NCBI RefSeq assembly: GCF_008757455.1
Contig: NZ_VCMV01000013.1
Span: 385,237 to 449,236, forward strand
Direction of reading: 5' to 3'
Source of the DNA: Microvirga brassicacearum
GTDB lineage: Bacteria > Pseudomonadota > Alphaproteobacteria > Rhizobiales > Beijerinckiaceae
DNA length: 64,000 nt
Shown in pieces: positions 35,317 through 45,830 of the stretch. Made by a program: the position numbers and the translations under genes. Positions within the stretch are counted from its first letter, which is position 1. Every line of letters begins with the position of its first letter. The notes beneath the pieces are model-generated. The model saw only the letters and a program-made list of their open reading frames with translations, was not told where the DNA came from and did not search any database.

Positions 35317-36255
35317 TCAGAGCGCCATATCGATGCTGTCGATGACGTTGCGAAAGCGCGGCAATGTCTCGGCGCGCTGCGCCACTCGGGCAATCCCCAC
35401 CATCCTCACATAGCGATCGGCTTCGAAACGGATCGTCTGCATCACGATGATGGGTTCGCCGGACGCGGTATCAACTGCCTTGGCGACGGTTTCATGCCAA
35501 TCCTGGCCCTTGAACCGGAACGATTCCGCACGCTCGACCGCGACCTCCTTGATGCTCTGGTTGGAGACAAGGGCCGCGCGCGCAAACCGTTCGCGCTGGT
35601 CGGTGGTGGGAGGCGGGGGAGCGAGCGAGACGGCGAGGATCACCACCGGCTGTTCAACCGCTTTCACCGTGTCGAGTGGCCCATCGGTCAGCAGCACGGA
35701 GTTGCCCGAGAGGACGCGGACCGGGCGGAAACCGGCACGATCGCCGATCCGGAACGGCAGGGCCGAGATCTGTTCGTCGAGCGAGACCGGTCCGCGAAGC
35801 GCGACGCTGGTGAGCGCCTTGCGCATCTCCTGCTCGCTATAGCCGTCGTTGCCGCCCTGCACCTGGGCGATGAGGAGGGCCGTCATGTCCGCGCCCTTGA
35901 CGGCGAGGACCCATTTTCGCCCCTTGATGGGCCCCGTCATGGCGCCGGAGATCAGGAGACCGGACGAGGCACCGACTTTCAGGTTTTCCCGTGCCGTCAC
36001 AGCGAGACCCTGGCGCTTCAGCGCGTCCTTGGTCAGGCCGGCGACCAATTGGTCGTAGGCCTCGGGCGGCATTTCGGCGAACGTGATGGCGGTGGCCTTC
36101 TCGGAATTCTCGAAGCCACTGAAGCGCTTCGACATCACCATGTCGTCGAGCGGCACGATGCCGACGCGCGAGGCCGGCGGAAACACCGGCTCGGCCGCCA
36201 ATGCCGCCTGCACAGAGAAAATACAGCCAAAGGCGGCGACCAGCAGGCCTCTCAT
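35317..36255 (-). CDS. Exported protein of unknown function
   Basis: A 312-residue protein with a signal peptide (about 1-21, cleavage near ALAA-E). The chain has two similar-looking halves rich in short strands and no cysteine pair; I recognise no catalytic motif. It resembles conserved exported proteins of Bradyrhizobium-like bacteria without a named domain. Start ATG 36255 is preceded by GGAG at 7 nt; an in-frame TTG at 36267 would add four residues. It is convergent with the UPF0126 gene (3-nt gap) and follows alkB on the same strand direction but upstream by 47 nt, so no operon is clear. Confidence 0.65.
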   Translation of the reverse strand: MRGLLVAAFGCIFSVQAALAAEPVFPPASRVGIVPLDDMVMSKRFSGFENSEKATAITFAEMPPEAYDQLVAGLTKDALKRQGLAVTARENLKVGASSGLLISGAMTGPIKGRKWVLAVKGADMTALLIAQVQGGNDGYSEQEMRKALTSVALRGPVSLDEQISALPFRIGDRAGFRPVRVLSGNSVLLTDGPLDTVKAVEQPVVILAVSLAPPPPTTDQRERFARAALVSNQSIKEVAVERAESFRFKGQDWHETVAKAVDTASGEPIIVMQTIRFEADRYVRMVGIARVAQRAETLPRFRNVIDSIDMAL

Positions 36256-36302
36256 CACGGTCTCCAATACGGTCTCGCTCCAAAAACAGTCGCGATCTAG
36301 AC

Positions 36303-36920
36303 TTAGAGCGCGCGTCCGACCTTGCGCAAGGTGAGATTGAGCCGCCCCCCTTGCGGCAACAGGTCCGAGCTGCCGGCGATCAATCGGTCGATCCCATGGT
36401 GGATCAGCCGGGCGGGCCCGCCGAACACGATCGCGTCTCCGGAGCGCAGGCGGACGGAGCGGGTCGGGTCCTTGCGATCGAGCCCCCCATAACGAAACAG
36501 CGCCGTGTCGCCAAGCGACAGGGACACGACGGGGGCGGCGAATTCCTCCTCGTCCTTGTCCTGGTGCAGTCCCATCCTGGCACCCGGCTCGTAGAAATTG
36601 ATCAGGCAGGCATCGGGCGGATGCGGATAGCCGCTCAATTCATCCCAGGCGGCGCGAAGCATCGCTGGCATTTCCGGCCACGGCGCGCCGGTCTCCGGAT
36701 GGGTCGGCTGGTAGCGATAGCCGGTTTCGTCGGAGACCCAGCCGAGCGGTCCGCAATTGGTCATTCTGACCGAAAACGGCTTGCCGGTCTTGGGCATCCG
36801 CGGGGTGTAGAGTGGCGCCGCCCGGGTGATCTCGCGGATAGCCGCGAGCAGGTCCTCCTGGGCGGGCCGGTCGAGATAAGCCGGGTAATAGGTGACGCCG
36901 GGAGCAAGGGTGAGACTCAT
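36303..36920 (-). CDS. alkB: Alpha-ketoglutarate-dependent DNA repair dioxygenase AlkB
   Basis: A Fe(II)/2-oxoglutarate oxygenase of 205 residues that removes 1-methyladenine and 3-methylcytosine. The iron ligands are H119 and D121 (HQDKDE) and H175 (RLIHHGID), the 2-oxoglutarate arginines R193 and R199 (RLNLTLRK), aligning with E. coli H131, D133, H187, R204, R210. Start ATG 36920 lies just after the stop of the GNAT gene (5-nt gap), so alkB is third in a gpmA-GNAT-alkB unit. No Ada box is visible. Confidence 0.95.
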   Translation of the reverse strand: MSLTLAPGVTYYPAYLDRPAQEDLLAAIREITRAAPLYTPRMPKTGKPFSVRMTNCGPLGWVSDETGYRYQPTHPETGAPWPEMPAMLRAAWDELSGYPHPPDACLINFYEPGARMGLHQDKDEEEFAAPVVSLSLGDTALFRYGGLDRKDPTRSVRLRSGDAIVFGGPARLIHHGIDRLIAGSSDLLPQGGRLNLTLRKVGRAL

Positions 36921-36925
36921 CGAGG

Positions 36926-37444
36926 TCAGCCGAGCGCCTTCCAGAAAATCGTCGTGTCGCAAATCGTGCCGTCCGGATTGAGCGCGTACCCCGGAATGAT
37001 GCCGGCTTTCGTCCACCCGAGCCGCGCGTAGAGGCGCTCCGCCGGCGTGCCGGTGCCGGTATCGAGGGTAAGGAGCGACAGTTTGCGCTCACGGGCGGCT
37101 GCCTCGAGAGCCGTCATGAGCGCAGCGGCGACGCCGCGCTTGCGCGCCGATCGATGCACCAGCAGCTTCCGGACATCGCCACGATGGCGCTGGTTGCACG
37201 GACCGTCGAGAGAGAGCTGTACGGTTCCGGACAATGTCCCGTCCACATAGCCGCCGAACAGAATACTCTTGCCTGATGCGACCGCTTCGAGCGTCCCGCC
37301 CCACCAGGCTTCGGCATCCGCGACCGTGAACGGCCACATGAAGCTCACCGAGGCGCCGCCATTGACGCAATCGGCCAGAATTTCAGCCAGCCGGCCACGT
37401 TCGCGTTCGGCCGTTGCGGCGTCGAGAATGCGAATCTCGCTCAT
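36926..37444 (-). CDS. GNAT-family N-acetyltransferase
   Basis: A 172-residue GNAT protein. The acetyl-CoA loop is [19 protein letters not shown] (R-x-x-G-x-A) and the C-terminal [33 protein letters not shown] with DTTIFWKAL is the typical motif B end of the small-molecule acetyltransferases (tabtoxin-resistance/RimI-like). Substrate unknown. It overlaps gpmA by 4 nt and lies 5 nt before alkB. Confidence 0.9.
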   Translation of the reverse strand: MSEIRILDAATAERERGRLAEILADCVNGGASVSFMWPFTVADAEAWWGGTLEAVASGKSILFGGYVDGTLSGTVQLSLDGPCNQRHRGDVRKLLVHRSARKRGVAAALMTALEAAARERKLSLLTLDTGTGTPAERLYARLGWTKAGIIPGYALNPDGTICDTTIFWKALG

Positions 37445-38061
37445 GCGGCCAGGACCTTCTTGTCCTCGACGGTGGTATCGGCCTTCAGCCGGTAGACGAG
37501 CGGAATGCCGGTCGCCAGCTCCATCGATGGGATCGTCTCCGGCGTCAGTCCATCGAGCACCATGACGAGCGCGCGCAGGGAATTGCCGTGCGCTGCCACC
37601 AACACGCGCTCGCCGCGCATCACCCGCGGCAGGATCTCGCGCATGTAATAGGGCAGCACGCGCGCCACGGTGTCTTTCAGGCTTTCGCCGCCCGGGGGCT
37701 GGACGTCATAGGAACGGCGCCAGATATGGACCTGATCCTCGCCCCAGCGGGCGCGGGCGTCATCCTTGTTCAGTCCGGCCAGTTCGCCGTAATCGCGCTC
37801 GTTCAGGGCTTCATCCTCAAAGGTCTCGATGCCGGGCTGGCCGATTTCCCGCAGCAGCAATGTGCAGGTGCGTTGCGCCCGCACGAGGTTCGACGTGAAC
37901 GCGACATCGAATTGTAGGCCGAGAGCCTTCAAGCGCCGGCCGGCCTCGACAGCCTCCTCGACGCCGAGCTCGGTCAGGTCGGGGTCCTTCCAGCCCGTGA
38001 ACAGGTTCTTGAGGTTCCAATCACTCTGGCCGTGACGGACGAGGACGAGCAGGCGGTTCAT
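37441..38061 (-). CDS. gpmA: 2,3-bisphosphoglycerate-dependent phosphoglycerate mutase
   Basis: A 206-residue glycolytic enzyme interconverting 3- and 2-phosphoglycerate through a phosphohistidine. The active-site motif [10 protein letters not shown] begins at 8 with catalytic His10; [14 protein letters not shown] and [14 protein letters not shown] (second His) follow. The short length (206 against 250 in E. coli) is the usual alphaproteobacterial form. Start ATG 38061. Downstream are a GNAT gene and alkB, overlapping or within 5 nt, so expression is probably joint. Upstream is a 22-bp inverted repeat and then dapB. Confidence 0.96.
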   Translation of the reverse strand: MNRLLVLVRHGQSDWNLKNLFTGWKDPDLTELGVEEAVEAGRRLKALGLQFDVAFTSNLVRAQRTCTLLLREIGQPGIETFEDEALNERDYGELAGLNKDDARARWGEDQVHIWRRSYDVQPPGGESLKDTVARVLPYYMREILPRVMRGERVLVAAHGNSLRALVMVLDGLTPETIPSMELATGIPLVYRLKADTTVEDKKVLAA

Positions 38062-38089
38062 AATGGGAGGGCTCCGGAAAAGGGGGGAT

Positions 38090-38184
38090 GAATGGTGAGT
38101 AGCGAATGGCGAGTGGCGAATGGAAGAGGGAAAGCGGGTGGCCGAATGTTCTTACCACTCACCATTCGCCACTCGCCATTCGCC
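38090..38184. repeat. Long perfect inverted repeat between gpmA and dapB
   Basis: Two 22-nt arms, GCGAATGGCGAGTGGCGAATGG (38102-38123) and its exact complement (38162-38183), separated by 38 nt. The arms themselves are made of repeated GGCGA(A/G)TGG-like units and an outer partial copy (AATGGTGAGT, 38091-38100) is present. The element fills the whole gap between the two genes and ends at the dapB stop. It could form a large hairpin in transcripts reading either way. Confidence 0.85.
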
Positions 38185-38990
38185 TAAAACCCCAACACAT
38201 CAGCCATCGTGTAATAACCAGGCTTCTTGTCGAACGCCCAAAGCGCTGCTTTCACAGCGCCGCGCGCAAAAAGGGTTCGGTCTTCGGCCCGGTGGGTCAA
38301 TTCGATCCGCTCGCCCGGCCCGGCAAACATCACGGTGTGTTCGCCCACCACCGTGCCGCCACGCAAGGATGCGAACCCGATATCGCCGCTCTGGCGCGCT
38401 CCCGTGTGTCCGTCGCGGGATCGCACCGAGCGGTCTGCCAATGAGATCTGGCGACCGGCGGCGGCGGCCTCGCCTAGAAGAAGCGCGGTGCCCGATGGCG
38501 CGTCCACCTTCATGCGGTGGTGCATCTCGGCGATCTCGATGTCGAATTCCTCGCCCAGGGTCGCGGCCGCCTTGCGGACAAGGCCCGCGAGCAGATTGAC
38601 GCCGACCGACATGTTGCCCGATTGGACGATGCGGGCATGGCGCGCGGCCGCTTCGAGCCGGGTAAAATCATCCGCCTGCAAGCCCGTGGTGCCGACCACG
38701 TGGACGATGCGCGCCTGTGCGGCGAGCGCCGCGAACGCGACCGTAGCCGCAGGTGCGGTGAAATCGAGCACGCCATCCGCATCGGCAAAGACCGGCAGAG
38801 GATCGTCGGTCACGTTGACCTCGAGCAAACCGATGCCGGCGAGCAATCCGGCATCGTGCTCCAGCGCTTCCGACCCGCTTCGCTCGATCGCACCGACAAG
38901 GCGACAGCCCTCGGTCTCGGCGATGGTCCTGATCAGAATACGCCCCATGCGCCCTGCGGCGCCGACGACGACGAGACGCATCTCGCTCAT
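38184..38990 (-). CDS. dapB: 4-hydroxy-tetrahydrodipicolinate reductase
   Basis: A 268-residue lysine/meso-DAP biosynthesis enzyme. The NAD(P)H-binding GAAGRMG lies at 10-16, the substrate site [16 protein letters not shown] at 155-170 with catalytic H157/H158 and K161, and [16 protein letters not shown] closes the tetramer-forming C-terminus. It supplies meso-DAP for peptidoglycan. dapB is followed by a 22-bp inverted repeat and then gpmA in the same direction, a conserved neighbourhood in Hyphomicrobiales. Confidence 0.98.
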   Translation of the reverse strand: MSEMRLVVVGAAGRMGRILIRTIAETEGCRLVGAIERSGSEALEHDAGLLAGIGLLEVNVTDDPLPVFADADGVLDFTAPAATVAFAALAAQARIVHVVGTTGLQADDFTRLEAAARHARIVQSGNMSVGVNLLAGLVRKAAATLGEEFDIEIAEMHHRMKVDAPSGTALLLGEAAAAGRQISLADRSVRSRDGHTGARQSGDIGFASLRGGTVVGEHTVMFAGPGERIELTHRAEDRTLFARGAVKAALWAFDKKPGYYTMADVLGF

Positions 38991-39032
38991 GATCCTGATC
39001 TCCTCAATGACGATCGGAGGGAAAGGCCGGCA

Positions 39033-39329
39033 TCAGCCCTCGTGGCCTTCGATGACGATGATTTCGGCGGTGGCATGGCCGTCGCGTTTCTTTTTGACGG
39101 CCTGATATTCGGGCGAATCCCAGCAGGCGAGGGCTGCCTCATAGGATGGGAATTCCAGCACGATGTTGCGGCTGCGGCTCTCGCCTTCTACGGCCCGGAA
39201 CTGACCGCCGCGAACGATGAAGCGCCCGCCGAACTTGGCGAAGGCGGGGCCATTCGAATTCACATAATCCTGATAGGCCTCGGGGTTAGCCACATCGACG
39301 CGACCGATCCAGTAGCCCTTCTTCATCAC
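39033..39329 (-). CDS. DUF1330 protein, second of a tandem pair
   Basis: A 98-residue dimeric alpha/beta-barrel (ferredoxin-like) protein of the DUF1330 family, with GYWIGRVDVANPEAYQDYV, RFIVRGGQFRAVEGES and IVLEFPSYEAALACWDSPEYQ. No enzymatic activity is established for the family; related folds are monooxygenases or small-molecule isomerases. It begins in the last codons of the preceding DUF1330 gene (ATGA overlap), so both are co-translated. The pair is about 50% alike by eye, indicating tandem duplication. Confidence 0.88.
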   Translation of the reverse strand: MMKKGYWIGRVDVANPEAYQDYVNSNGPAFAKFGGRFIVRGGQFRAVEGESRSRNIVLEFPSYEAALACWDSPEYQAVKKKRDGHATAEIIVIEGHEG

Positions 39330-39616
39330 TCGGCTCCCTCGACAAGGACGAATTCCGCCATGCAGGCGCCGTCGCGCTTGGCCTTGGCGGCCTGATATTC
39401 GGGCGAATGATAGTAGCGGCGGGCCTGTTCCATCGAGTCGAACTCGATCACGACATTGCGGGGCCGCGCATCGCCTTCCAGCGCCTCGAAGGCGCCACCG
39501 CGCACCAGCGGTCGCCCGTGATATTGCCGGATCGCCGCCGTGGCGCCTTTTGCATATTCCGCATAAGCCTCCGGATCGGTGACAGTGACGCGGGCGATCA
39601 CATAGGCTTTCGGCAT
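39326..39616 (-). CDS. DUF1330 protein, first of a tandem pair
   Basis: A 96-residue DUF1330 protein (KAYVIARVTVTDPEAYAEYAKG, PLVRGGAFEALEGDA, VIEFDSMEQARRYYHSPEYQ). Start ATG 39616 with AAGGAG 7 nt upstream; the longer open frame toward 39787 overlaps pyrF and is not coding here. It overlaps its downstream paralogue by 4 nt. Likely heterodimer partners, or recent duplicates with different ligands. Confidence 0.88.
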   Translation of the reverse strand: MPKAYVIARVTVTDPEAYAEYAKGATAAIRQYHGRPLVRGGAFEALEGDARPRNVVIEFDSMEQARRYYHSPEYQAAKAKRDGACMAEFVLVEGAE

Positions 39617-39668
39617 GGTCGGCTCCTTGAAACGGGGTGAGGCACCGAACGCCAGCGAGAACCGCTCG

Positions 39669-40400
39669 TCAAGCCTCGGAGGCGGCAGAAATTTCGTCCA
39701 TGATGGCCTGCGCCGCCGCTCTCGGATCTGTCGCCCCGATGATCGGGCGTCCGACCACAAGGTGATCTGCCCCGGCATGAATGGCATCAGCCGGCGTGAG
39801 GATGCGCTTCTGGTCGCCGGCGGGAGAGCCTGACGGGCGGATGCCGGGCGTCACGATCAATTGCTCGCGCCCCAGGATACCGCGCATCCGGCGCGCCTCC
39901 GGAGCCGCGCACACGATGCCGTCGATGCCGATCTCGCGCGCTTGGCCCGCCCGCTTTGCGACGAGGTCGGCGGTGGATCCGGCGGCGTAGCCGGCCTCGA
40001 TCAGGTCCTGATCGTCGTAGGAGGTGAGCACCGTGACGGCGAGGATCTTGAGCGACGATCCGGCTTTGCCCGCAACCGCCGCCCGCATCGTCTGAGGGTA
40101 GGCATGGACCGTCAGGAAAGTGGCGCCGAGGCGCGAGATCGAGCGAACGCCTTCTTCGACCGTGTTGCCGATGTCGTGAAGCTTCAGGTCGAGAAACACC
40201 TTCTTGCCGTCGTCGACCAACTCGCGGACGAGATCGAAGCCGCCCGCGTAGGCGAGCTGATAACCGATCTTGTAGAACGCGCCGGCATCGCCGATCCGCC
40301 GGATAACCGACCGTGCTTCTTCGACCGAGGGGATATCGAGCCCGATGATGAGCTTGTGGCGAATGTCCTTTGCCGGAGGGTGATCAACGGAAAGGGACAT
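39669..40400 (-). CDS. pyrF: Orotidine-5'-phosphate decarboxylase
   Basis: A 243-residue TIM-barrel enzyme converting OMP to UMP, the last step of de novo pyrimidine synthesis. The catalytic cluster [13 protein letters not shown] (D71, K73, D76) is intact, and [17 protein letters not shown] forms the phosphate loop. Start ATG 40400 with GAGGT 6 nt upstream. The frame continues upstream to 40946 but that part is the wrong frame of the methyltransferase gene. It lies 8 nt after that gene, same strand. Confidence 0.97.
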   Translation of the reverse strand: MSLSVDHPPAKDIRHKLIIGLDIPSVEEARSVIRRIGDAGAFYKIGYQLAYAGGFDLVRELVDDGKKVFLDLKLHDIGNTVEEGVRSISRLGATFLTVHAYPQTMRAAVAGKAGSSLKILAVTVLTSYDDQDLIEAGYAAGSTADLVAKRAGQAREIGIDGIVCAAPEARRMRGILGREQLIVTPGIRPSGSPAGDQKRILTPADAIHAGADHLVVGRPIIGATDPRAAAQAIMDEISAASEA

Positions 40401-40408
40401 TGCAGACC

Positions 40409-41032
40409 TCATGCGTTTTTGACTTTGTTGTAAACCCAGACGCGGGCAGGCGGCAGATTGCGCCAGACGCGGTTCGAGCCGCGTGCCCGATGGGATCCGG
40501 AGCGCGCCGGGATCGGCGGCACGACCGCGTAGGTGAATTGAATGAAGGGGGCCTCGGGATGCATCACGGCCTGGGCCGCTTCCAGCAGCTCGAGGCGGTG
40601 ATCCATCGGCTTGGTAAAAAGCGGCAGGCTCGACACGGTCGCGGCGGCGGGTTCCTGCAGGATGCCGGACAGGGTTTCGGCGAGGTCGTAGGCGTCGCCC
40701 TGGATGATCGTCGCCTTGGGGAAACGGCGCTTCAGCAGCTGGCAGAATTCCGGGTTGAATTCGACGAGGATCAAGCGATCCTGGGCAACTCCGCGCCTGA
40801 TCAGCGCGTCGGTAACCGGGCCGGTGCCGGGTCCCAACTCGACCACGGGACCGGGAATCCGCGGGTCGACGTAGGACGCCATCGTGCGCGCCAGGGCCTT
40901 GCTGGACGGCATGACGGCGCCGATGGCAAGCGGACGCTCGAGCCACAGACGCAGGAAGCGAGCCTCGTCCTGAAAGCGATCCTTGCCGAGGGCCAATTTT
41001 CGATGGCTGGGCCGTTGAAACGACTGAAGCAC
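40409..41032 (-). CDS. PmtA-type phospholipid N-methyltransferase (SAM-dependent)
   Basis: A 207-residue class I methyltransferase. The SAM site is VVELGPGTG (63-71), with LVEFNPEFC as the acidic strand 2 loop and GDAYDL after strand 3. The N-terminal [26 protein letters not shown] is characteristic of the rhizobial PmtA group that methylates phosphatidylethanolamine toward phosphatidylcholine; the family also resembles rRNA dimethyltransferases. Assignment to lipid methylation is by resemblance. 66 nt after dnaJ stop, likely own transcript with pyrF. Confidence 0.8.
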   Translation of the reverse strand: MLQSFQRPSHRKLALGKDRFQDEARFLRLWLERPLAIGAVMPSSKALARTMASYVDPRIPGPVVELGPGTGPVTDALIRRGVAQDRLILVEFNPEFCQLLKRRFPKATIIQGDAYDLAETLSGILQEPAAATVSSLPLFTKPMDHRLELLEAAQAVMHPEAPFIQFTYAVVPPIPARSGSHRARGSNRVWRNLPPARVWVYNKVKNA

Positions 41033-41098
41033 TGGAACAGACCCCTTGAGCGGCGGATCACGAAGGTTCTTTAGAACTCAAAGAAAACGACCGTCAAG

Positions 41099-42238
41099 CT
41101 AAGTTGGCCCACTAAAGCCATCGAGGAACTCGCGCACCTTGGCAAAGAAGCCCGAGCTCTCGGGATGATTGTCCTTCGAGGATTCCTGTTCGAACTCCGC
41201 CAAAAGCTCCCGCTGTCGCTTCGACAACTTCTGTGGCGTTTCCACCGCAACCTGAATGTAGAGGTCGCCCACGTCGCGCGAGCGGAGCACCGGCATGCCC
41301 TTGCCTTTGAGGCGGAATTGCTTGCCGGATTGGGTTCCCTCGGGAATTTTCAGACTCGTATCGCCGCCGCCGATGGTCGGCACACTCAAGTCGCCGCCCA
41401 GCGCCGCCGTCACGATCGAGATCGGGACCCTGCAGAACAGGTCCGCGCCATCGCGCTGGAAGAACTGATGGGCCTTGATCGACAGGAAAATATAAAGGTC
41501 GCCGGCAGGACCGCCGCGGGCGCCAGCCTCGCCTTCACCAGCCAGGCGGATGCGGGTGCCTTCCTCGACACCGGCCGGAATGTTCACCGACAGGGTGCGC
41601 TCGCGGGTGACGCGGCCCGCGCCTCCGCAATTGGCGCACGGATCATCGATGACCTCGCCACGACCATGACAATTCGGGCAGGTCCGTTCGATCGAGAAGA
41701 ACCCTTGCGTCGCCCGCACGCGACCCGCGCCGCCGCAGGTCGGGCATTGCTTCGGTTTCGAGCCGGCCTTTGCGCCGCTGCCGGAGCAGGATTCGCAGGT
41801 GATCGAGGTCGGGATCTTAAGTTCGGCGGTCTTGCCCAGAAACGCCTCTTCGAGCGTGATCTCAAGGTTGTAGCGCATATCGGCGCCACGTTCGCGGCCG
41901 CCGGTGCTCCGTCCGCCGCGCGTCCGGGTCTCGCCGAAGAAATTTTCAAAAATGTCCGACATGAAGTCGGAGAAATCATTGCCGAAGCCCGGCCCGCCGG
42001 CGCCACCGCCATTGGCGAAGGCGGCATGTCCATACCGATCATAGGCGGCACGCTTCTGGCCATCGGACAGCGTCTGGTAGGCCTCGTTGATTTCCTTGAA
42101 CTTGAGCTCGGCTTCGTGGTTCCCCGGGTTGCGGTCGGGGTGAAATTGCATCGCGAGCTTGCGGAAGGTGGATTTCAGTTCCCCCTCGGTCACGGTCTTC
42201 GAAACGCCGAGAACTTCGTAAAAATCGCGTTTGGACAT
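41099..42238 (-). CDS. dnaJ: Chaperone protein DnaJ
   Basis: A 379-residue Hsp40. The J domain has HPD at 33-35; a Gly/Phe-rich stretch follows ([16 protein letters not shown]); four zinc-binding CxxCxGxG modules are visible ([32 protein letters not shown]), then the substrate-binding beta domains. It delivers clients to DnaK and stimulates its ATPase. It follows dnaK by 127 nt with a hairpin between, the normal alphaproteobacterial order. Confidence 0.98.
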   Translation of the reverse strand: MSKRDFYEVLGVSKTVTEGELKSTFRKLAMQFHPDRNPGNHEAELKFKEINEAYQTLSDGQKRAAYDRYGHAAFANGGGAGGPGFGNDFSDFMSDIFENFFGETRTRGGRSTGGRERGADMRYNLEITLEEAFLGKTAELKIPTSITCESCSGSGAKAGSKPKQCPTCGGAGRVRATQGFFSIERTCPNCHGRGEVIDDPCANCGGAGRVTRERTLSVNIPAGVEEGTRIRLAGEGEAGARGGPAGDLYIFLSIKAHQFFQRDGADLFCRVPISIVTAALGGDLSVPTIGGGDTSLKIPEGTQSGKQFRLKGKGMPVLRSRDVGDLYIQVAVETPQKLSKRQRELLAEFEQESSKDNHPESSGFFAKVREFLDGFSGPT

Positions 42239-42323
42239 TATATTTTGCCCCTTGGCCGACCTCGCCGCGGCTGCCTGAAAAGGACGGCCTCGATGATCAG
42301 ATAAGGGTGCCCCTTTTCATGAG

Positions 42324-42351
42324 CAATCCCCAGGGCAAGCCCCGGGGATTG
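42324..42351. other. Hairpin in the dnaK-dnaJ intergenic region
   Basis: CAATCCCC (42324-42331) pairs with GGGGATTG (42344-42351), with further pairing inside. On the coding (minus) strand no T-run follows, so it is more likely an mRNA-processing or attenuation stem than a full terminator. It might keep dnaJ below dnaK level. Confidence 0.5.
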
Positions 42352-42365
42352 TGTTGTTTTCCGGA

Positions 42366-44279
<1,914 letters not shown>

Positions 44280-44392
44280 GGCGGGATCCCTCACTTTCAA
44301 GCAGACCGCCGGGCCCCGAAGCGGCCCGGCCCATGGCTGAACGTTGATGATAGTCGGAGACGCCCGAACGAGCGCCCCCAGTGCAATCGCTG

Positions 44393-44421
44393 ATATAAGA
44401 AGGGCTTGAGAAGGCCGCAAG
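44393..44421 (-). promoter_or_regulatory. Candidate heat-shock (RpoH-type) promoter of dnaK
   Basis: On the minus strand CTTGCG (44421-44416), 16-nt spacer, CTTATAT (44399-44393). It has the same spacing and a similar -10 as the grpE element at 34004-34032. A sigma70 reading (TTGCGG-N17-TATATC) is also possible. Confidence 0.55.
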
Positions 44422-44532
44422 TCGATGTTGAAGCCTCATTTGCCCCGATTTACGCCGCAAGGCCGCGTGTTGCCGGATGCCGCCGACCTTTGTGGGCGAA
44501 TTTTGTTGGAAAATCTCAGAGTTTTTCGGGCG

Positions 44533-45027
44533 TTACAGGCCGCGCTTGACCTCCGCCAATGCCGTCCCGAGGGCATCGGCGAAGCTTTCGCGCTCTTCCG
44601 GTGAGAGATCCCGAGCAATCACCACCTCCTCGCCGCGGGAGTTGAGGGCGAGGCGCTGCAGGCCGAAATCCTCGTCGATCTGGCGATCAAGACGCGTCCA
44701 GAGCGGGTTGAAGCACCATTCCCGGCCGACCCCGCGCGGATCGACCTTGCGCAGCAGCAGCCTGACCGGCGTCAATTCGAGGATTTCAAACGCCAGTCCC
44801 TGCCGGTAGCTCGCCCGGAAGGCCACGTAGACGCCGAGAAGATCGAGGCAAAGGAAGCCGAGAACCGGCCAGAATCCGAGGACCACGAAGGGAAGACCGA
44901 CGATGATCGAGGCGATGCCGAGCAGCATCATGAGAACACGAAAACCCTGCGGTCCCAATGACCGATGGGGCCGGATCTCGGCCGCGAAAACCGGCCTGTC
45001 CAACGGATGCGACGGGTTCAGGATCAT
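44533..45027 (-). CDS. DUF2244 membrane protein
   Basis: A 164-residue protein with two adjacent membrane helices at about 30-70 (FRVLMMLLGIASIIVGLPFVVLGFWPVLGFLCLDLLGVYVAF) and a soluble C-terminal domain starting with GLAFEILELTPVRLLLRKVDP. This is the DUF2244 layout, common in alphaproteobacteria and possibly linked to cytochrome or envelope functions; no function is proven. 35 nt from the divergent nth gene. Confidence 0.85.
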   Translation of the reverse strand: MILNPSHPLDRPVFAAEIRPHRSLGPQGFRVLMMLLGIASIIVGLPFVVLGFWPVLGFLCLDLLGVYVAFRASYRQGLAFEILELTPVRLLLRKVDPRGVGREWCFNPLWTRLDRQIDEDFGLQRLALNSRGEEVVIARDLSPEERESFADALGTALAEVKRGL

Positions 45028-45062
45028 CTTGCGGGTCCCCGTGCGGTGATTATAACGCGTTC

Positions 45063-45827
45063 ATGCCTGAACCCAAACGGTCACCCCGCCGCGTTCCCAG
45101 CAAGTCTGCAGAGCCCAGCGCGCCCCTTGCCGCGAGCCGCGCGATCGCGAAAAGCGCCGCGAAGACGGCGGCGATCCGCGCACCGAAGCCGGTGGACCAC
45201 GACACCCTCGTGGAAATTTTCCGGCGGTTTCACGATGCCGACCCAGAACCGAAGGGCGAGTTGGAATACACCAACCCCTACACGCTCCTGGTCGCCGTGG
45301 CGCTCTCCGCGCAGGCGACGGACGTCGGCGTCAACAAGGCCACCCGCCCCCTGTTCGCCATCGCCGACACGCCGCAAAAGATGCTCGCTTTGGGCGAGGA
45401 GGGGCTGCGCCAGCACATCAGGACGCTGAATTTCTTCAACACCAAGGCCAAGAACGTGATCGCCCTCGCCAAAAGGCTGGTCGAGGAATACGGCGGCGAG
45501 GTGCCCGATAGCGTCGAAATTCTCGAGACGTTGCCGGGGGTCGGGCGCAAGACCGCCAGCGTCGTGGTCAATGTGGCGTTCGGAAACCCGCGGATCGCGG
45601 TGGATACCCACATTTTCCGGGTCACGAACCGTATCCCCTTTGCCATCACCAAGACGCCGCTGGAAACGCAGGTGGCGCTGGAGGCCCGCGTGCCGTCGGA
45701 ATTCCGGCTCCACGCCCATCATTGGCTGATCCTGCACGGCCGTTACATCTGCAAGGCGCGCAAGCCCGAATGCTGGCGCTGCCCGATCAGCGATCTCTGC
45801 CGCTACCCGGACAAGACGCTCGGCTAG
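45063..45827 (+). CDS. nth: Endonuclease III
   Basis: A 254-residue DNA glycosylase/AP lyase removing oxidised pyrimidines. The helix-hairpin-helix LPGVGRKTA holds the catalytic Lys, AVDTHIFRV the catalytic Asp, and the C-terminal C-x6-C-x2-C-x5-C (CKARKPECWRCPISDLC) binds the 4Fe-4S cluster. It has a ~40-residue Lys/Arg/Ala/Pro-rich N-terminal tail before PVDHDTLVEIFRRF that E. coli Nth (211 residues) lacks; it may aid DNA binding. ATG 45063 chosen. Convergent with uppP, 3 nt apart. Confidence 0.96.
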   Translation: MPEPKRSPRRVPSKSAEPSAPLAASRAIAKSAAKTAAIRAPKPVDHDTLVEIFRRFHDADPEPKGELEYTNPYTLLVAVALSAQATDVGVNKATRPLFAIADTPQKMLALGEEGLRQHIRTLNFFNTKAKNVIALAKRLVEEYGGEVPDSVEILETLPGVGRKTASVVVNVAFGNPRIAVDTHIFRVTNRIPFAITKTPLETQVALEARVPSEFRLHAHHWLILHGRYICKARKPECWRCPISDLCRYPDKTLG

Positions 45828-45830
45828 ACT

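Noticed and set aside
39669-40946. A 425-residue pyrF with N-terminal fusion
   Set aside because: The upstream 182 codons are the wrong frame of the adjacent methyltransferase gene; pyrF starts at 40400 with its own Shine-Dalgarno.
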